DNA of 64,000 nucleotides. Source: Agaricus subrufescens. Taxonomy: Eukaryota > Basidiomycota > Agaricomycetes > Agaricales > Agaricaceae. The notes beneath the pieces were generated by a model that did not search any database, was not told the DNA's origin, and worked only from the letters and a program-made list of their open reading frames with translations. Shown here in pieces: positions 54,039 to 64,000 of the stretch (position 1 is its first letter; the number at the start of each line of letters is the position of its first letter). The DNA lies in the NCBI GenBank assembly GCA_029945375.1, contig CM057060.1, positions 3,038,001-3,102,000 on the forward strand, written 5' to 3'. The position numbers and the translations under genes are program-made.

Positions 54039-55317
54039 CTAGGACTCGGTGGCATTGGAGCCCGCACGACTGCTTGGGCAGAGCCCCTTCGCCGAAAGTT
54101 TGCATGCTTCACAGCGAGGCCTGGCTGGAAGACAGATTACCTAGGATGATGTCTTTAGTTTGATGGTCAGAGATCACAATAAGACAAACCGCTCACCTGC
54201 CCGAAACCAACAAGAACTTTGTTAATCTCTCGATGAAACTCGGCAGGAAGCCACGACTCCAGGCTAAGTCTGCGGGTACGAATCATTATTTTCTTGTAAT
54301 AATGAGGAAACCATAAAGTGTCTAGCTCACCTGGTTTCCTCTGGATTTTTTGTCTGTTTCTTGTGCCAACCCAGGAGGTTAGTTATGCGGTGGACGTGCG
54401 AGTCTACTCCAATTCCGGCATTTCTATGAAGAAATCGAGTCGGTCATCCTGAACATAGGAACAGAAAGGGGTTTTGCATTTACATATTCCAAGCGACGTG
54501 AAGCGCCAAAATAGCCATCTTGGGACCCACTCCTGGAAGCGAGCAAAGCTCGTCAACGGTCTTTGGTACGTCCGAGTCAAAATCTTTGAGTAATTTCTGA
54601 GCGGCTTGCTTGATGTAACTAGTAGGTGAAGATTAACAAGAGAAACAAAAAAGGAGAGCGACAACGTACCCAGCCTTCCGTCTCCAGAAACCTACTTTGT
54701 TGATGGCCTCTGAAACAATAGACTCATCCGTTGAAATGATCGCGTCTATCGACAGAGTTCCACCGACAGCAGCTTGAAGTTTAGTGACCGCAGCATCGGT
54801 GACCTCATCTTTCGTCTGGGAAGACAACATGAGATACACGAGAGTCGTAAACCGGCTGTTCTTTGTCGGTTAAGAAAACATGCCAGGTCAATAATGAGTG
54901 GAAACAGACTTTCGGATCGCTTTCTTTGTGCTTCGACTGTTCACATCCTGTAGTGTCCGCAGGAGCAATAATAGTAGACCTCATCTCCTTGATGATGTCG
55001 TACACTTTCCTCCAATGCTCTGGCTGTTGGCTGGATATTGGGAGTACGCTGGCCGTGGCTGTCTTCTTTTTGAACGAAGTTACTTTGATCACTTTCCTGG
55101 GTGCTGAAGCATCATGGCGAGGGCGTTTTCTTTTAGTCGAGTGAACATTGCGCCCGTCGTCAGATACTTCAGCCTCATCTGATACCATTGCTGGACTTGG
55201 ACCTGGCGTGGAATACCGGTCGCTCGAGAGATCGTGCATAGGCGGAGGAGTGCATATCAGCCTATTAGACCCAGCCATCCGAGTGCTGGACCTCATCGCC
55301 CGATAGTTACTGGGCAT
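54039..55317 (-). CDS. NTH1: Endonuclease III homologue, copy 2
   Basis: Second DNA glycosylase/AP lyase gene, same architecture as 46606-47987. The ATG is at 55317 ([11 protein letters not shown]) and the stop at 54039. Motifs: [60 protein letters not shown] with the catalytic Lys; [15 protein letters not shown] with the catalytic Asp; [19 protein letters not shown]; and the Fe-S loop [19 protein letters not shown]. The C-terminal tail is only about a dozen residues ([12 protein letters not shown]), much shorter than in copy 1, and the N-terminus is diverged. Both copies keep all catalytic residues. The 3' part of this gene is where the downstream tandem duplication begins (54551). Confidence 0.92.
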
Positions 55318-55487
55318 CCTAGAGGTGTCCGGTTGTTGTTCAAGTTAAATACCAGTCGCGGCTCGCGCCTTGGTACGTACAAATCACGGTCACATGATCT
55401 CATTTTTAGAATATCTTCCATGTTCACTGTTTGTATTCGGAACTAGTTACTTCACACTATTTAATGATACTTCCACCTCTCAGCCTC

Positions 55488-57671
55488 TCATGCACCTGCA
55501 AGGTCTCTCCTTTTCCTGAACATAACCTTTGCTTTCTGGTCTGGGAAGGTTGTAACTTCAAATCGGACATTAGCCGGACGCTGCATTGATCCGCCCTCCA
55601 ACTGCATATCATAGTTGAGCAGGATATGGACGAACACTGCTTTGATTGCATAAACTGCTAGAAACCTCCCCGGACTGGATTAAAAACCATTGATTGAGAC
55701 ACAATTTTGACTCAGCGCAAGGAAGCTGTCACACACCATGCGTGCCGACCATGACCGAATAGGACAGATTCGGGACTCAAACATACCATCTGATGCTTGA
55801 TCGAATCTAATTCGCCATCCCCATTCCGCATTTCTGCGAACCTAAAACCCTTGAACGTCTTGCCGTCTGGGAATGATTCCTGTTTTCGAGAATAAAAGGG
55901 CTGGCATCAGATTGTATGAAGGTTCAACAAACCTCTGCTTTATTCATTTCCTCAGCTGCCAATCCGACATGGACATCCGGAGGGATCACGGTCCCATCGA
56001 AAAGTGTCCAATTTTTCATTGTTCTTCGGATCATGAGAACTGTACACACCTGTCAGTAATAGCCCGCGTTGATAATAGGGTGTGACATACAACTGGCAAC
56101 GCTATTCATTCGATGGGATTCTTTCAAGAAACTGTCCACTTTACGCATCCGCTGCAAAGCTACCTTTGTCCAACCATATTCCCCAATCAGGCCATCCGCT
56201 TCCTGGCGCATTTCCTCCAGGTACTCGGGGTGTACGGCGAGGTCATATAATACCTGAGTAAGTACCTGAGAATGTTGTGACTGAATATTTGCGCTGCGAC
56301 TAGTATAACTGAGAGTCATTCACGGACCAGGGAGCTACTTTGTGCGGAAGCAAAGACGATCATTATAATGCGCTTGACGAGGTCCTCGACTGTCAGGTGA
56401 TAGTCGTGTGTCGCAGTTTCGAGTAACCAAGTGATGACATCGTTCTGCTTGAGAATAAGCATTATGAACATGATTATTTATATCCAGACTTACCGGTTGG
56501 CCGTCTTGGTCAAGGTCTGATCGATTAAATTGTGCCAATCTTTCTTCAACGATAGGAGCCAGAATGTCATGAGCTTCCTGCATTCTTTTTCCGACAGTCG
56601 TCAAGAATCTAGCAGCCAAACTTAAACAACAATAATCAGTCGCTTCGGCAACATATGCAACAGGTAGGTGCACGGGATCACCTTTTGAACGTGTCAGGGA
56701 ATGCCCTGATAGTTGCAGCAGCTTGAAAGACATCAGTAGTCAAATGCTCGTTGATGTAGCGATAACGAGGATGACGGCCTGCAGCAGATCTAACAGTCGG
56801 CACAATCAAATAGACAAAAATACCTACACAGGGGAAGGCCAACGAGGTATCTGTTTGTCGTGCGGCCTATGACCTGTAACATGCTCTCATAAGCGTTAAC
56901 GGTAACCCAATCTAATGAATGTAGCAACGAAAAAAGGTAGGTCAGAGTTCGATCCTCTTGAAGATGATAGCCGACCTTTTTGGAGAGGAATATATTCTTC
57001 CATCGATTCCAACATTTCGTCTCTCATTTCATCAAAGTTTTCTCCCAAATGACGAGTAACCGGACCTTGAACTGTTTCCGTATGATGCGGATGAACAAAA
57101 AGGCCAGGCCCAAACGTATAATCAGCTTGTGACGTCTGGCGCGGTTTTCTCTGTTTATCAGCCCTTCCGACAACAAAGAATGTTTTTTCACCTCGAGTGC
57201 TGGTTCATCGAATGACAACACATCAGTCGGGGCCCTGATCAATTCCTTAACGTATTTCTCCCCACTCAAAACGACGGTCCACCTTGAGATTGTCGCAATC
57301 TTGAAGGGCCGGCCATTATACTACGAATCAAACAGTCATTCTGCTTATTCGTTTTGAAGTAGAATAGGCCAAGTACCTTGTTATACCCCTGTTCGATCAA
57401 CTCAGTTCCTTTGGACATGTATCTGATAGCGGTGATATATGAAGACAGGACACCAGAGTATCCAATCGTAGGAATGTCATTTAACTATAAATTCGATGTA
57501 ATCAGTATAAACAGGTGATGACTGTCGACATCGACATTGATGAGCACGACCTACGGGAGATTTCTTCGCTTCTATGTATTTCAAAAGGCCATATCCAACA
57601 GCCACAGCCCCAAGAAGGCGAACAGCCACAAAATAAAAGTCCTGGGGGGTGAAGGAATCTGTCACTATCAT
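55488..57671 (-). CDS. Cytochrome P450 monooxygenase, copy A
   Basis: Membrane-anchored haem-thiolate monooxygenase; the substrate is unknown. The ATG is at 57671 (MIVTDSFTPQDFYFVAVRLL, start of a hydrophobic anchor) and the stop at 55488. Multiple GT-AG introns join in frame. Motifs: LNDIPTIGYSGVLSSYITA; FKIATISRWTVVLSG; DYTFGPGLFVHPHH; an I-helix region FASAQSSSL (weakly matching the usual acid-alcohol pair); the K-helix ExxR in KESHRMNS; FKGFRFAEMR in the PERF position; and the haem loop FGHGRHACPG with the Cys ligand, split by an intron after GCATG. The style resembles basidiomycete families annotated as ent-kaurene-oxidase-like, but I cannot assign a CYP number. It lies 170 bp upstream of NTH1 copy 2 on the same strand. 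Copy B follows as a tandem duplicate. Confidence 0.85.
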
Positions 57672-58430
57672 TAACACCAATATCTTGTGGCGACTCGGGG
57701 GAATTTATGGGAGTAGCAATTCGTCGATCCGAGACGAAGTCGAGGGCAAGGTGTAGAAAATACATGGGTAGCTATAAATATTAACATGTGAGAAACACCA
57801 AACCAAAGACGTCCTTTCCAGACTCCGGTGTCGAATTTGTGCCTTGTTAATCTTGTACTGCCATGGTACTGTTGAAAGGTTCCATTGTAACAGAATTGAG
57901 ACCAGAGGCCTACCAGTAGAAGCTACAGAAATCGCACTAATTCCAGGTTCCGATAGTGGAATGTAGAAAGCCAGACCAAACGCATTCAGGGTACAGATAA
58001 GATGGAGGTTTTAGTCAAGTTTCTGGATAAGAGCATATTTGATTATCGACAAACAGGGATCAATTTTTGATCGCTTGAGCAATTATGTAGTTGTACACTA
58101 ATCGTTGAGCTAGTGTCATCTTGGTCATACAGACGTTTAGATTCATTTTGACCATGATTAGTGTGAAAGTTTATACTGTGACTCAACCTAGGAATAACTA
58201 GTCGAGTTTGTAGAAGAATGATACATTCTCTGAGAGTGTCTGAGCACTCGGACACAAAATAGTACTAACCTATGCCAAAAATATTATCACGCGCCATTTA
58301 ACGTACTAGAATACTTTTTCCATCCCACACACGGCATATATCACGTTGCCCTCTGAAGGTGACGAGGAATAGCCGGTATAGGGAACCAGGGATGTACATT
58401 GACACCCCAACGTAACTCTAGCCCTTCAAC
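57672..58430. other. P450-A upstream region, ending in a duplicated scrap of the Mak10-like gene
   Basis: Non-coding and homologous to 60898-61660. The last part (58346-58430) is a copy of the 3' end of the Mak10-like gene (61565-61660) without the rest of that gene. A conserved open frame at 58043-58255 differs from its duplicate mainly at amino-acid-changing sites, so it is probably not coding. Confidence 0.55.
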
Positions 58431-58570
58431 CGTCAACGGTCTTTGGTACGTCCGAGTCAAGATCTTTGAGTAATTTCTGAGCGGCTTGCTTGATGTAACT
58501 AGTAGGTGAAGATTAGCAAGGGGAACAAAAAAGGAGAGCGACAACGTACCCAGCCTTCCGTCTACGGCGG
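58431..58570 (-). pseudogene. NTH1 fragment at the tandem-duplication junction
   Basis: About 135 bp identical or nearly so to 54551-54685 (an NTH1 copy 2 exon part and intron). It then jumps to sequence matching 55367 onward. The start at 58431 is the duplication breakpoint. The jump is a deletion of about 680 bp that removed the 5' part of the NTH1 copy. Confidence 0.85.
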
Positions 58571-58699
58571 GCCTTGGTACGTACAAATCACGTGCACGTG
58601 ATCTCATTTTATTATTTTAAGAATATCCTCCATGTTCACTGTTTGTATTCGGAACTAGTTACTTCACACTATTTAATGATACTTCCACCTCTCAGCCCC

Positions 58700-60897
58700 T
58701 CATGCACCTGCAAGGTCTCTCCTTTTCCTGAACATAACCTTTGCTTTCTGGTCTGGGAAGGTTGTAACTTCAAATCGGACATTAGCCGGACGCTGCATTG
58801 ATCCGCCCTCCAACTGCATATCATAGTTGAGCAGGATATGGACGAACACTGCTTTGATTGCATAAACTGCTAGAAACCTCCCCGGACTGGATTAAAAACC
58901 ATTGCTTGAGACACAATTTTGACTCAGCGCAAGGAAGCTGTCACACACCATGCGTGCCGACCATGACCGAATAGGACAGATTCGGGACTCAAACATACCA
59001 TCTGATGCTTGATGGAATCTAATTCGCCATCCCCATTCCGCATTTCTGCGAACCTAAACCCCTTGAACGTCCTGCCATCTGGGAATGATTCCTGTTTTCG
59101 AGAATAAAAGGGCTGGCATCAGATGGTACGAAAGTTCAACAAACCTCTGCTTTATTCATTTCCTCAGCTGCCAATCCGACATGGACATCCGGAGGGATCA
59201 CGGTCCCATCGAAAAGTGTCCAATTTTTCATTGTTCTTCGGATCATGAGAACTGTACACACCTGTTAGTGATGGCACATGCTGATAATAGGGTGCGACAT
59301 ACAACTGGCAATGCTATTCATTCGATGGGATTCTTTCAAGAAACTGTCCACTTTACGCATCCGCTGCAAAGCTGCCTTTGTCCAACCATATTCCCCAATC
59401 AGGCTATCCGCTTCCTGGCGCATTTCCTCCAGATATTCGGGGTGTACGGCGAGGTCGTATAATACCTGAGTAAGCACCTGAGAATTTTGTGACTGAATAT
59501 TTGTGCTGCGACTAATATAACTGAGAGTCATTCACGAACCAGGGAGCTAGTTTGGGAGGAAGCAAAAGTAATCATCACAACGCGCTTGATGAGGTCTCCA
59601 ACTGTCAGGTGATAATCGTGTGTTGCAGTTTCGAGTAACCAAGTGATGACATCGTTCTGCTCAAGCATAAGCAGTTATAAACCTGATTATTTATGTCCAG
59701 ATTTACCGGTTGGCCGTCTCGGTCAATGTCTGATCGGTTAAATTGTGCCAATCTTTCCTCAACCATAGGAGCCAGAAGGTCATGGGCTTCCTGCATTCTT
59801 TTTCCGACAGTCGTCAAGAATTTGCCAGCCAAACTGGAATAACAATATTCAGTCGCTTCGGCAACGTATATGACAGATAGGTGCACGAGATCACCTTTTG
59901 AATGTGTCAGGGAATGCCCTGATAGTTGCAGCAGCTTGAAAGACATCAGAAGTCATATTCTCGTTGATGAAGCGATAACGAGGATGACGGCCTGCAGCAG
60001 ATCTAACAGTCGGCACAATCAAATAGACAAAAATACCTACACAGAGGAAGGCCAATGAGGTACCTGTTCGTCGTTCGGCACAAGACATGTAAGATTGTCT
60101 CATAGGCGTTAACGGTAACCCAATCTAATGAATGCAGCAGCGAAAAAATAAATATATAGGTAGGTCAGCGTTCGATCCTCTTGAAGATGATAGCCGACCT
60201 TTTTGGAGAGGAATATAATCTTCCATCGATTCAAACATTTCGTCTCTCATTTCATCGAACTTTTCTCCCAAATGACGAGTAACCGGACCTTGAACTGTTT
60301 CGTTATGATACGGATGAACAAAAAGGCCAGGCCCAAACGTATAATCAGCTTGTGACGTCTGGCGCGGTTTTCTCTGTTTATCAGCCCTTCCGACAACAAA
60401 AGATATTTATTCACCTCGAGTGATGGTTCATCGAATGACAACACATCAGTCGGGGCCCTGATCAATTCCTTAACGTATTTCTCCCCACTCAAAACGACGG
60501 TCCACCTTGAGATTGTCGCAATCTTGAAGGGCCGGCCATTATACTACGAATCAACCAGTCATTCTGCTTAATCGTTTTGAAGTACAGTAGGCCAAGTACC
60601 TTGTTATACCCCTGTTCGATCAACTCAGTTCCTTTGGACATGTATCTGATAGCGGTGATATATGAAGACAGGACACCAGAGTATCCAATCGTAGGAATGT
60701 CATTTAACTATAAATTCGATGTAATCAGTATAAACAGGTGATGAATGTCAACTTCATCGACGTTAACGGGCACGACCTACCGGAGATCTCTTCGCTTCAA
60801 TGTATTTCAAAAGGCCATAGCCAATAGCCGCGGCTCCAAGAAGGCGAACAGCTACAAAATAAAAGTCCTGGGGGGTGAAGAAATCTGTCGCTATCAT
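58700..60897 (-). CDS. Cytochrome P450 monooxygenase, copy B
   Basis: Tandem duplicate of copy A with the same exon layout. The ATG is at 60897 (MIATDFFTPQDFYFVAVRLL) and the stop at 58700. Visible motifs are the N-terminal anchor; DYTFGPGLFVHP; an I-helix region FASSQTSSL; KESHRMNS (ExxR); and the haem loop FGHGRHACPG split by an intron at the same place. Relative to copy A it has scattered substitutions, including in introns, and no disabling change that I could see. The duplication is recent enough for flanks and introns to align without gaps over most of their length. It presumably has the same or a related substrate. Confidence 0.85.
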
Positions 60898-61564
60898 TGG
60901 CATTAATATCTTGTGGCGACTCGGAGAAATTTATGGGAGTAGCAATTCGTCAATCCGAGGCAAAGTCGAGGGCAGGTGTAGAAAATGCATGGCTAGACAT
61001 AAATGTCAATATATGAGAATCACCAAGGACGTCCTTTCCGGCTTCCGGTGTCGAACTTGTGCCTTGTTAATCTTGTACTGCCATGGTACTGTTGAAAGGC
61101 TTCATTGTAACAGAATTGAGACCAGAGGCCTAGAAGCTGCCTACATTTACAGAAACCGCACTAATTCCAGGTTCCGATAGTGGAATGTAGAAAGCCAGAC
61201 CAAACGCATTCAGGGTACAGATAAGATGGAGGTTTTAGTCTGGATAGGAGCATATTTGATCATCGACAAATAAGGATCAATTTTTGATCGCTTGAGCAAT
61301 TATATAGTTGTACACTAACCGTTGAGTTAGTGTCATCTTGGTCATACAGACGTCCAGATTCATTTTGACCATGATTAGTGTGAAAGTTTATACTGTGACT
61401 CAACCTAGGAATAAGTAAGGAGGTTTGTAGAAGAATGATACATTCTCTGAGAGTGTCTGAGCACTCGGACACGAAATAGTACTAACCTATGCCAAAAATA
61501 TTATCACGCGCCATTTAACGTACTAGAATACTTTTTTCCATCCCACACACGGCATATATCCATT
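60898..61564. other. P450-B upstream region
   Basis: Non-coding and homologous to 57672-58345. It should contain the P450-B promoter and the 3' flank of the Mak10-like gene. No other feature was recognised. Confidence 0.45.
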
Positions 61565-64000
61565 CTACTGCAACACCGCCCTCGGAAGGTGACGAGGAAC
61601 AACCGGTATAGGGAACCAGGGATGTACATTGACATCCCAACGTAACTCTAGCCCTTCAACTCCCACCCTCCTGGTCAATATGTTCCCTTTTCCGCCTCCT
61701 TCGGGCAAACCACCGTCCCCTTCATCACCCAGCGCACTTGGAGCCGAAGCAGCAGTAGATGAAGAGGCGGCGTCGGTGGTCGTCGATGACGACTGAGATG
61801 GTGAGGAAGCCAGTGTTGCCGATTGCGCTCCGTTTGACAAAGAAGAATTTCCTGCGGGGAATAGAGCTTTAAAAAGACCTTCAGCAATACTTACCAACCC
61901 CCTTATAAACTAACAAACGCGGAAGCGGGAAAATCAGCTACCGATATTCAAGGCCAACTTGAAAAACCCACTTCTTTTCTCTCCTCAACCCAATTTTGCG
62001 CCCACGCCCCAAGTACCGGTTCATTTCCTTCACTCAACATGTTTCTTAATAGTCCTACGGCAAATTCGGTACCTTCCCTCAATGACGATGCTGCGCCATT
62101 CTAAAAAAAATACATTTCAACTTAGGACCGGACAAACCCTCTAAGAAACAAGAAAGGATCATAAACCTACCTTCAAGATGTCGAGGCAGACGCTCATAAA
62201 CTCCACTAGATCCGGTTGTGCAACAGGTTCGGTCTCGATTTGCTCGTATTCTGATTTGAAGGCCCATTTATACCTCTTATAGAAATTCGGTCTTGTCTGT
62301 CCCCAATTGAATGATAATAGCGGTATTGTCATCTAATAAACCAAATTCAAGCACTCTCCGTTTGACCGAGCGGAAAAGACGGAGCATACGACGAATAATG
62401 ATGCACATAAAGCTTGAAGTGCTGTAGTTAACTGTTGATTGTAAACCATTTCACGGTATGCGAGCGTCTCTATGTAGTGGAATCAGAAATGATTCAATCA
62501 TTCAAGATGCAAGTTGTAAGACAAACCTGAAGGTATAATACTCAACAAACTCTCGTAACATTCCAACTCCGTTTCAAACACCCTTGTCAAATACCAATAC
62601 GCAAACGTCTTCTCCTCCGGCGAGTAAAACTCCAATTGGAATCCTGAAAATACGATTTCACGTATGGACGACAATCGCCACAGCAGCACTGATTTTGGCA
62701 TATGTGAAAGTATATGATTCCTTGAAAGATCCTATACAGATAAAAGAAAAGATGAATATCGCTCCGGAGCCGTCAAGAGGACATATGACTTGCTACATAC
62801 GGAAACGTCCACATCGATCAACATTTCTGTCAGCATATCGTACACTCGATGCCATCCTATTAAAGATTTCATCAGTTGCCGCCTTCTTCTCGGCTGATTA
62901 CTCCAATTTGCTTTCACATCCGCTATGACCAACTACAAAGCGGCCAAAATGAGTGAATTAATAGATGATCAAAATATATCACAGTTAGAGAGGTGAAACT
63001 ACCTTGTGAATATCCCGCTCGAGTCTATCCAAAGGTGGGGGAGAGGTCCCAGTCCAACGGTTATGGACATGCTCCTGGAATCGTACCCAAGTAATACCGA
63101 TCGTTTCATGGAAGAACCTGTCAACGAGCCAGGAAGGTGGATAGTGGTCGAAAAGTAGCACTCCGTTAAAGAAGGTCGACTACAAATACTGAGATCCAGA
63201 CAAAACACCAATCGAAAGTTTGATTACCTGAGTCAATGACCTTATGTAAGGTTTGGGTATAGGTGGTTTCGCGTTCCACACGCGTAAAAGCCCAACTACC
63301 TATAGATTGAATGAGCGTCACACGGAACTACAAACGGAATATTATGGCAAGTACGAACTTTCCACGTCAAAATGTTATGCACCCCTGCCAACTGGCTAAC
63401 TTCTTTCAAACTCTCAAAAAATGTCCCAAGGGCTTCCCATGTTTCAGAAGCGGTGCCAACATGTAAGATGCGGATAGGAACGGAGGTGTTAAGAGTTCTT
63501 GATACGTATGGGTTGAAAGCAAGCCGCGCGGGGGAAGTTTCCGATGGTTGTTGTAATGGTTGTGAACGGAGTTTCTCGATGGATTCTTGACAAAGTCTGA
63601 CGTAGACTTGGAATTGAAGCTGTCTGTGGGCATTAGAGTCTAGCACTTGTAGAAAAGCCTAAACGCAGTCGGCTTTCGGTGTACCACTTTGAAAACGTTT
63701 TACTCATTCACCTTCCGGAGCTGCAGCCGCCAAATCAGATTGTTTTTCCATAAATGAGGAACTACCGAACAACAGACAGTTCATCGTCTAGAATGGAATT
63801 ACAAAGAGTGCAACTCACTTTTGGGTGAATCAGAAACCCATACGGACGCCTCCTCCAACATCGACGTGACTACGCGAACGGGTGTCCCTTCTAATAAGTA
63901 CACCTCGCATTTATCACTTTGCCAGTCCTCGGTCTGAGACGAAAAACAGCTCTCTATAATTTTTGAAAGAAGAAAAGAGTGTTTCAGCGTACATCTTGTA
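61565..64000 (-). CDS. Probable NatC auxiliary subunit Mak10/NAA35 (3' part, runs off the window)
   Basis: Multi-exon gene on the minus strand. Only its 3' part is inside the window, with the stop at 61565. In order: VTSMLEEASVWVSDSP near the right edge; a long exon with LAFNPYVSRTLNTSVPIR (63296-63646); DHYPPSWLVDRFFHETIG (about 63110-63170); RRRRQLMKSLIGWHRVYDML (about 62850-62900); FQLEFYSPEEKTFAYWYLTR (62520-62650); FYKRYKWAFKSEYEQIETEP (about 62170-62300); and a Ser/Thr-rich tail ending VNVHPWFPIPVVPRHLP. The SPEEKTFAYWYL, KRYKWAF and WDVNVHPWFP segments fit the fungal Mak10 family, which anchors the NatC N-terminal acetyltransferase to ribosomes. The assignment is from remembered family pattern. 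Exon limits are approximate and the 5' end is missing. Confidence 0.6.

Noticed and set aside
58043..58255. ORF conserved between the duplicated P450 upstream regions (also 61260-61472)
   Set aside because: Conserved because the DNA was recently duplicated. The differences are mostly amino-acid changing, so there is no sign of coding constraint.
1..64000. CRISPR arrays, bacterial operons or ribosome binding sites
   Set aside because: Genes have spliceosomal introns and fungal families. No regularly spaced repeat array was seen.

Overview
The window is eukaryotic DNA from a filamentous basidiomycete, most likely an Agaricomycete. The support is short (about 50-70 bp) GT-AG introns, an array of FunK1-type fungal protein kinases, a Plavaka-like (KDZ) DNA transposon, tandem fungal P450s and a fused HMP-P kinase/TenA thiamine gene. 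No bacterial or organellar features were seen. Exon calls were made by eye from frame, splice sites and family motifs.

Region by region: 1-19255 holds four tandem FunK1 kinase loci (three apparently intact, one decayed) around an intact THI20-type gene. Between and behind them lie scraps of two other genes, NTH1 (endonuclease III) and THI20. 19728-40220 is a transposon nest. A decayed Plavaka-like transposon (plus strand, transposase plus a companion gene) contains a nearly pristine Ty1/copia element near its left side and a nearly pristine Ty3/gypsy chromovirus inside a transposase exon. 120-bp palindromic repeats lie on both sides. 40300-45240 is AT-rich and gene-poor. It holds two long-TIR, TA-flanked Tc1/mariner-like non-autonomous elements, one with a third element inserted in its TIR. 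45353-48940 carries a decayed TenA copy, an intact NTH1 gene and MITEs, one of which was broken by a small inversion. 49538-52875 has a sugar-porter MFS gene and a RING/coiled-coil gene. 54039-61660 has a second NTH1 gene and a tandem duplication that produced two P450 genes. 61565-64000 is the 3' part of a probable NatC subunit gene (Mak10/NAA35).

How it fits together: the cellular genes are not a pathway cluster. Thiamine salvage (THI20), base-excision repair (NTH1), kinase signalling (FunK1), sugar uptake, P450 oxidation and N-terminal acetylation sit side by side. What unites the window is duplication and decay. A FunK1/NTH1/THI20 neighbourhood has been copied at least three times with different pieces lost. 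FunK1 copies 1 and 4 share a tract (introns included) much more alike than their flanks, which points to gene conversion. The retroelements are the youngest layer: each LTR pair differs at one site and both target-site duplications are intact.
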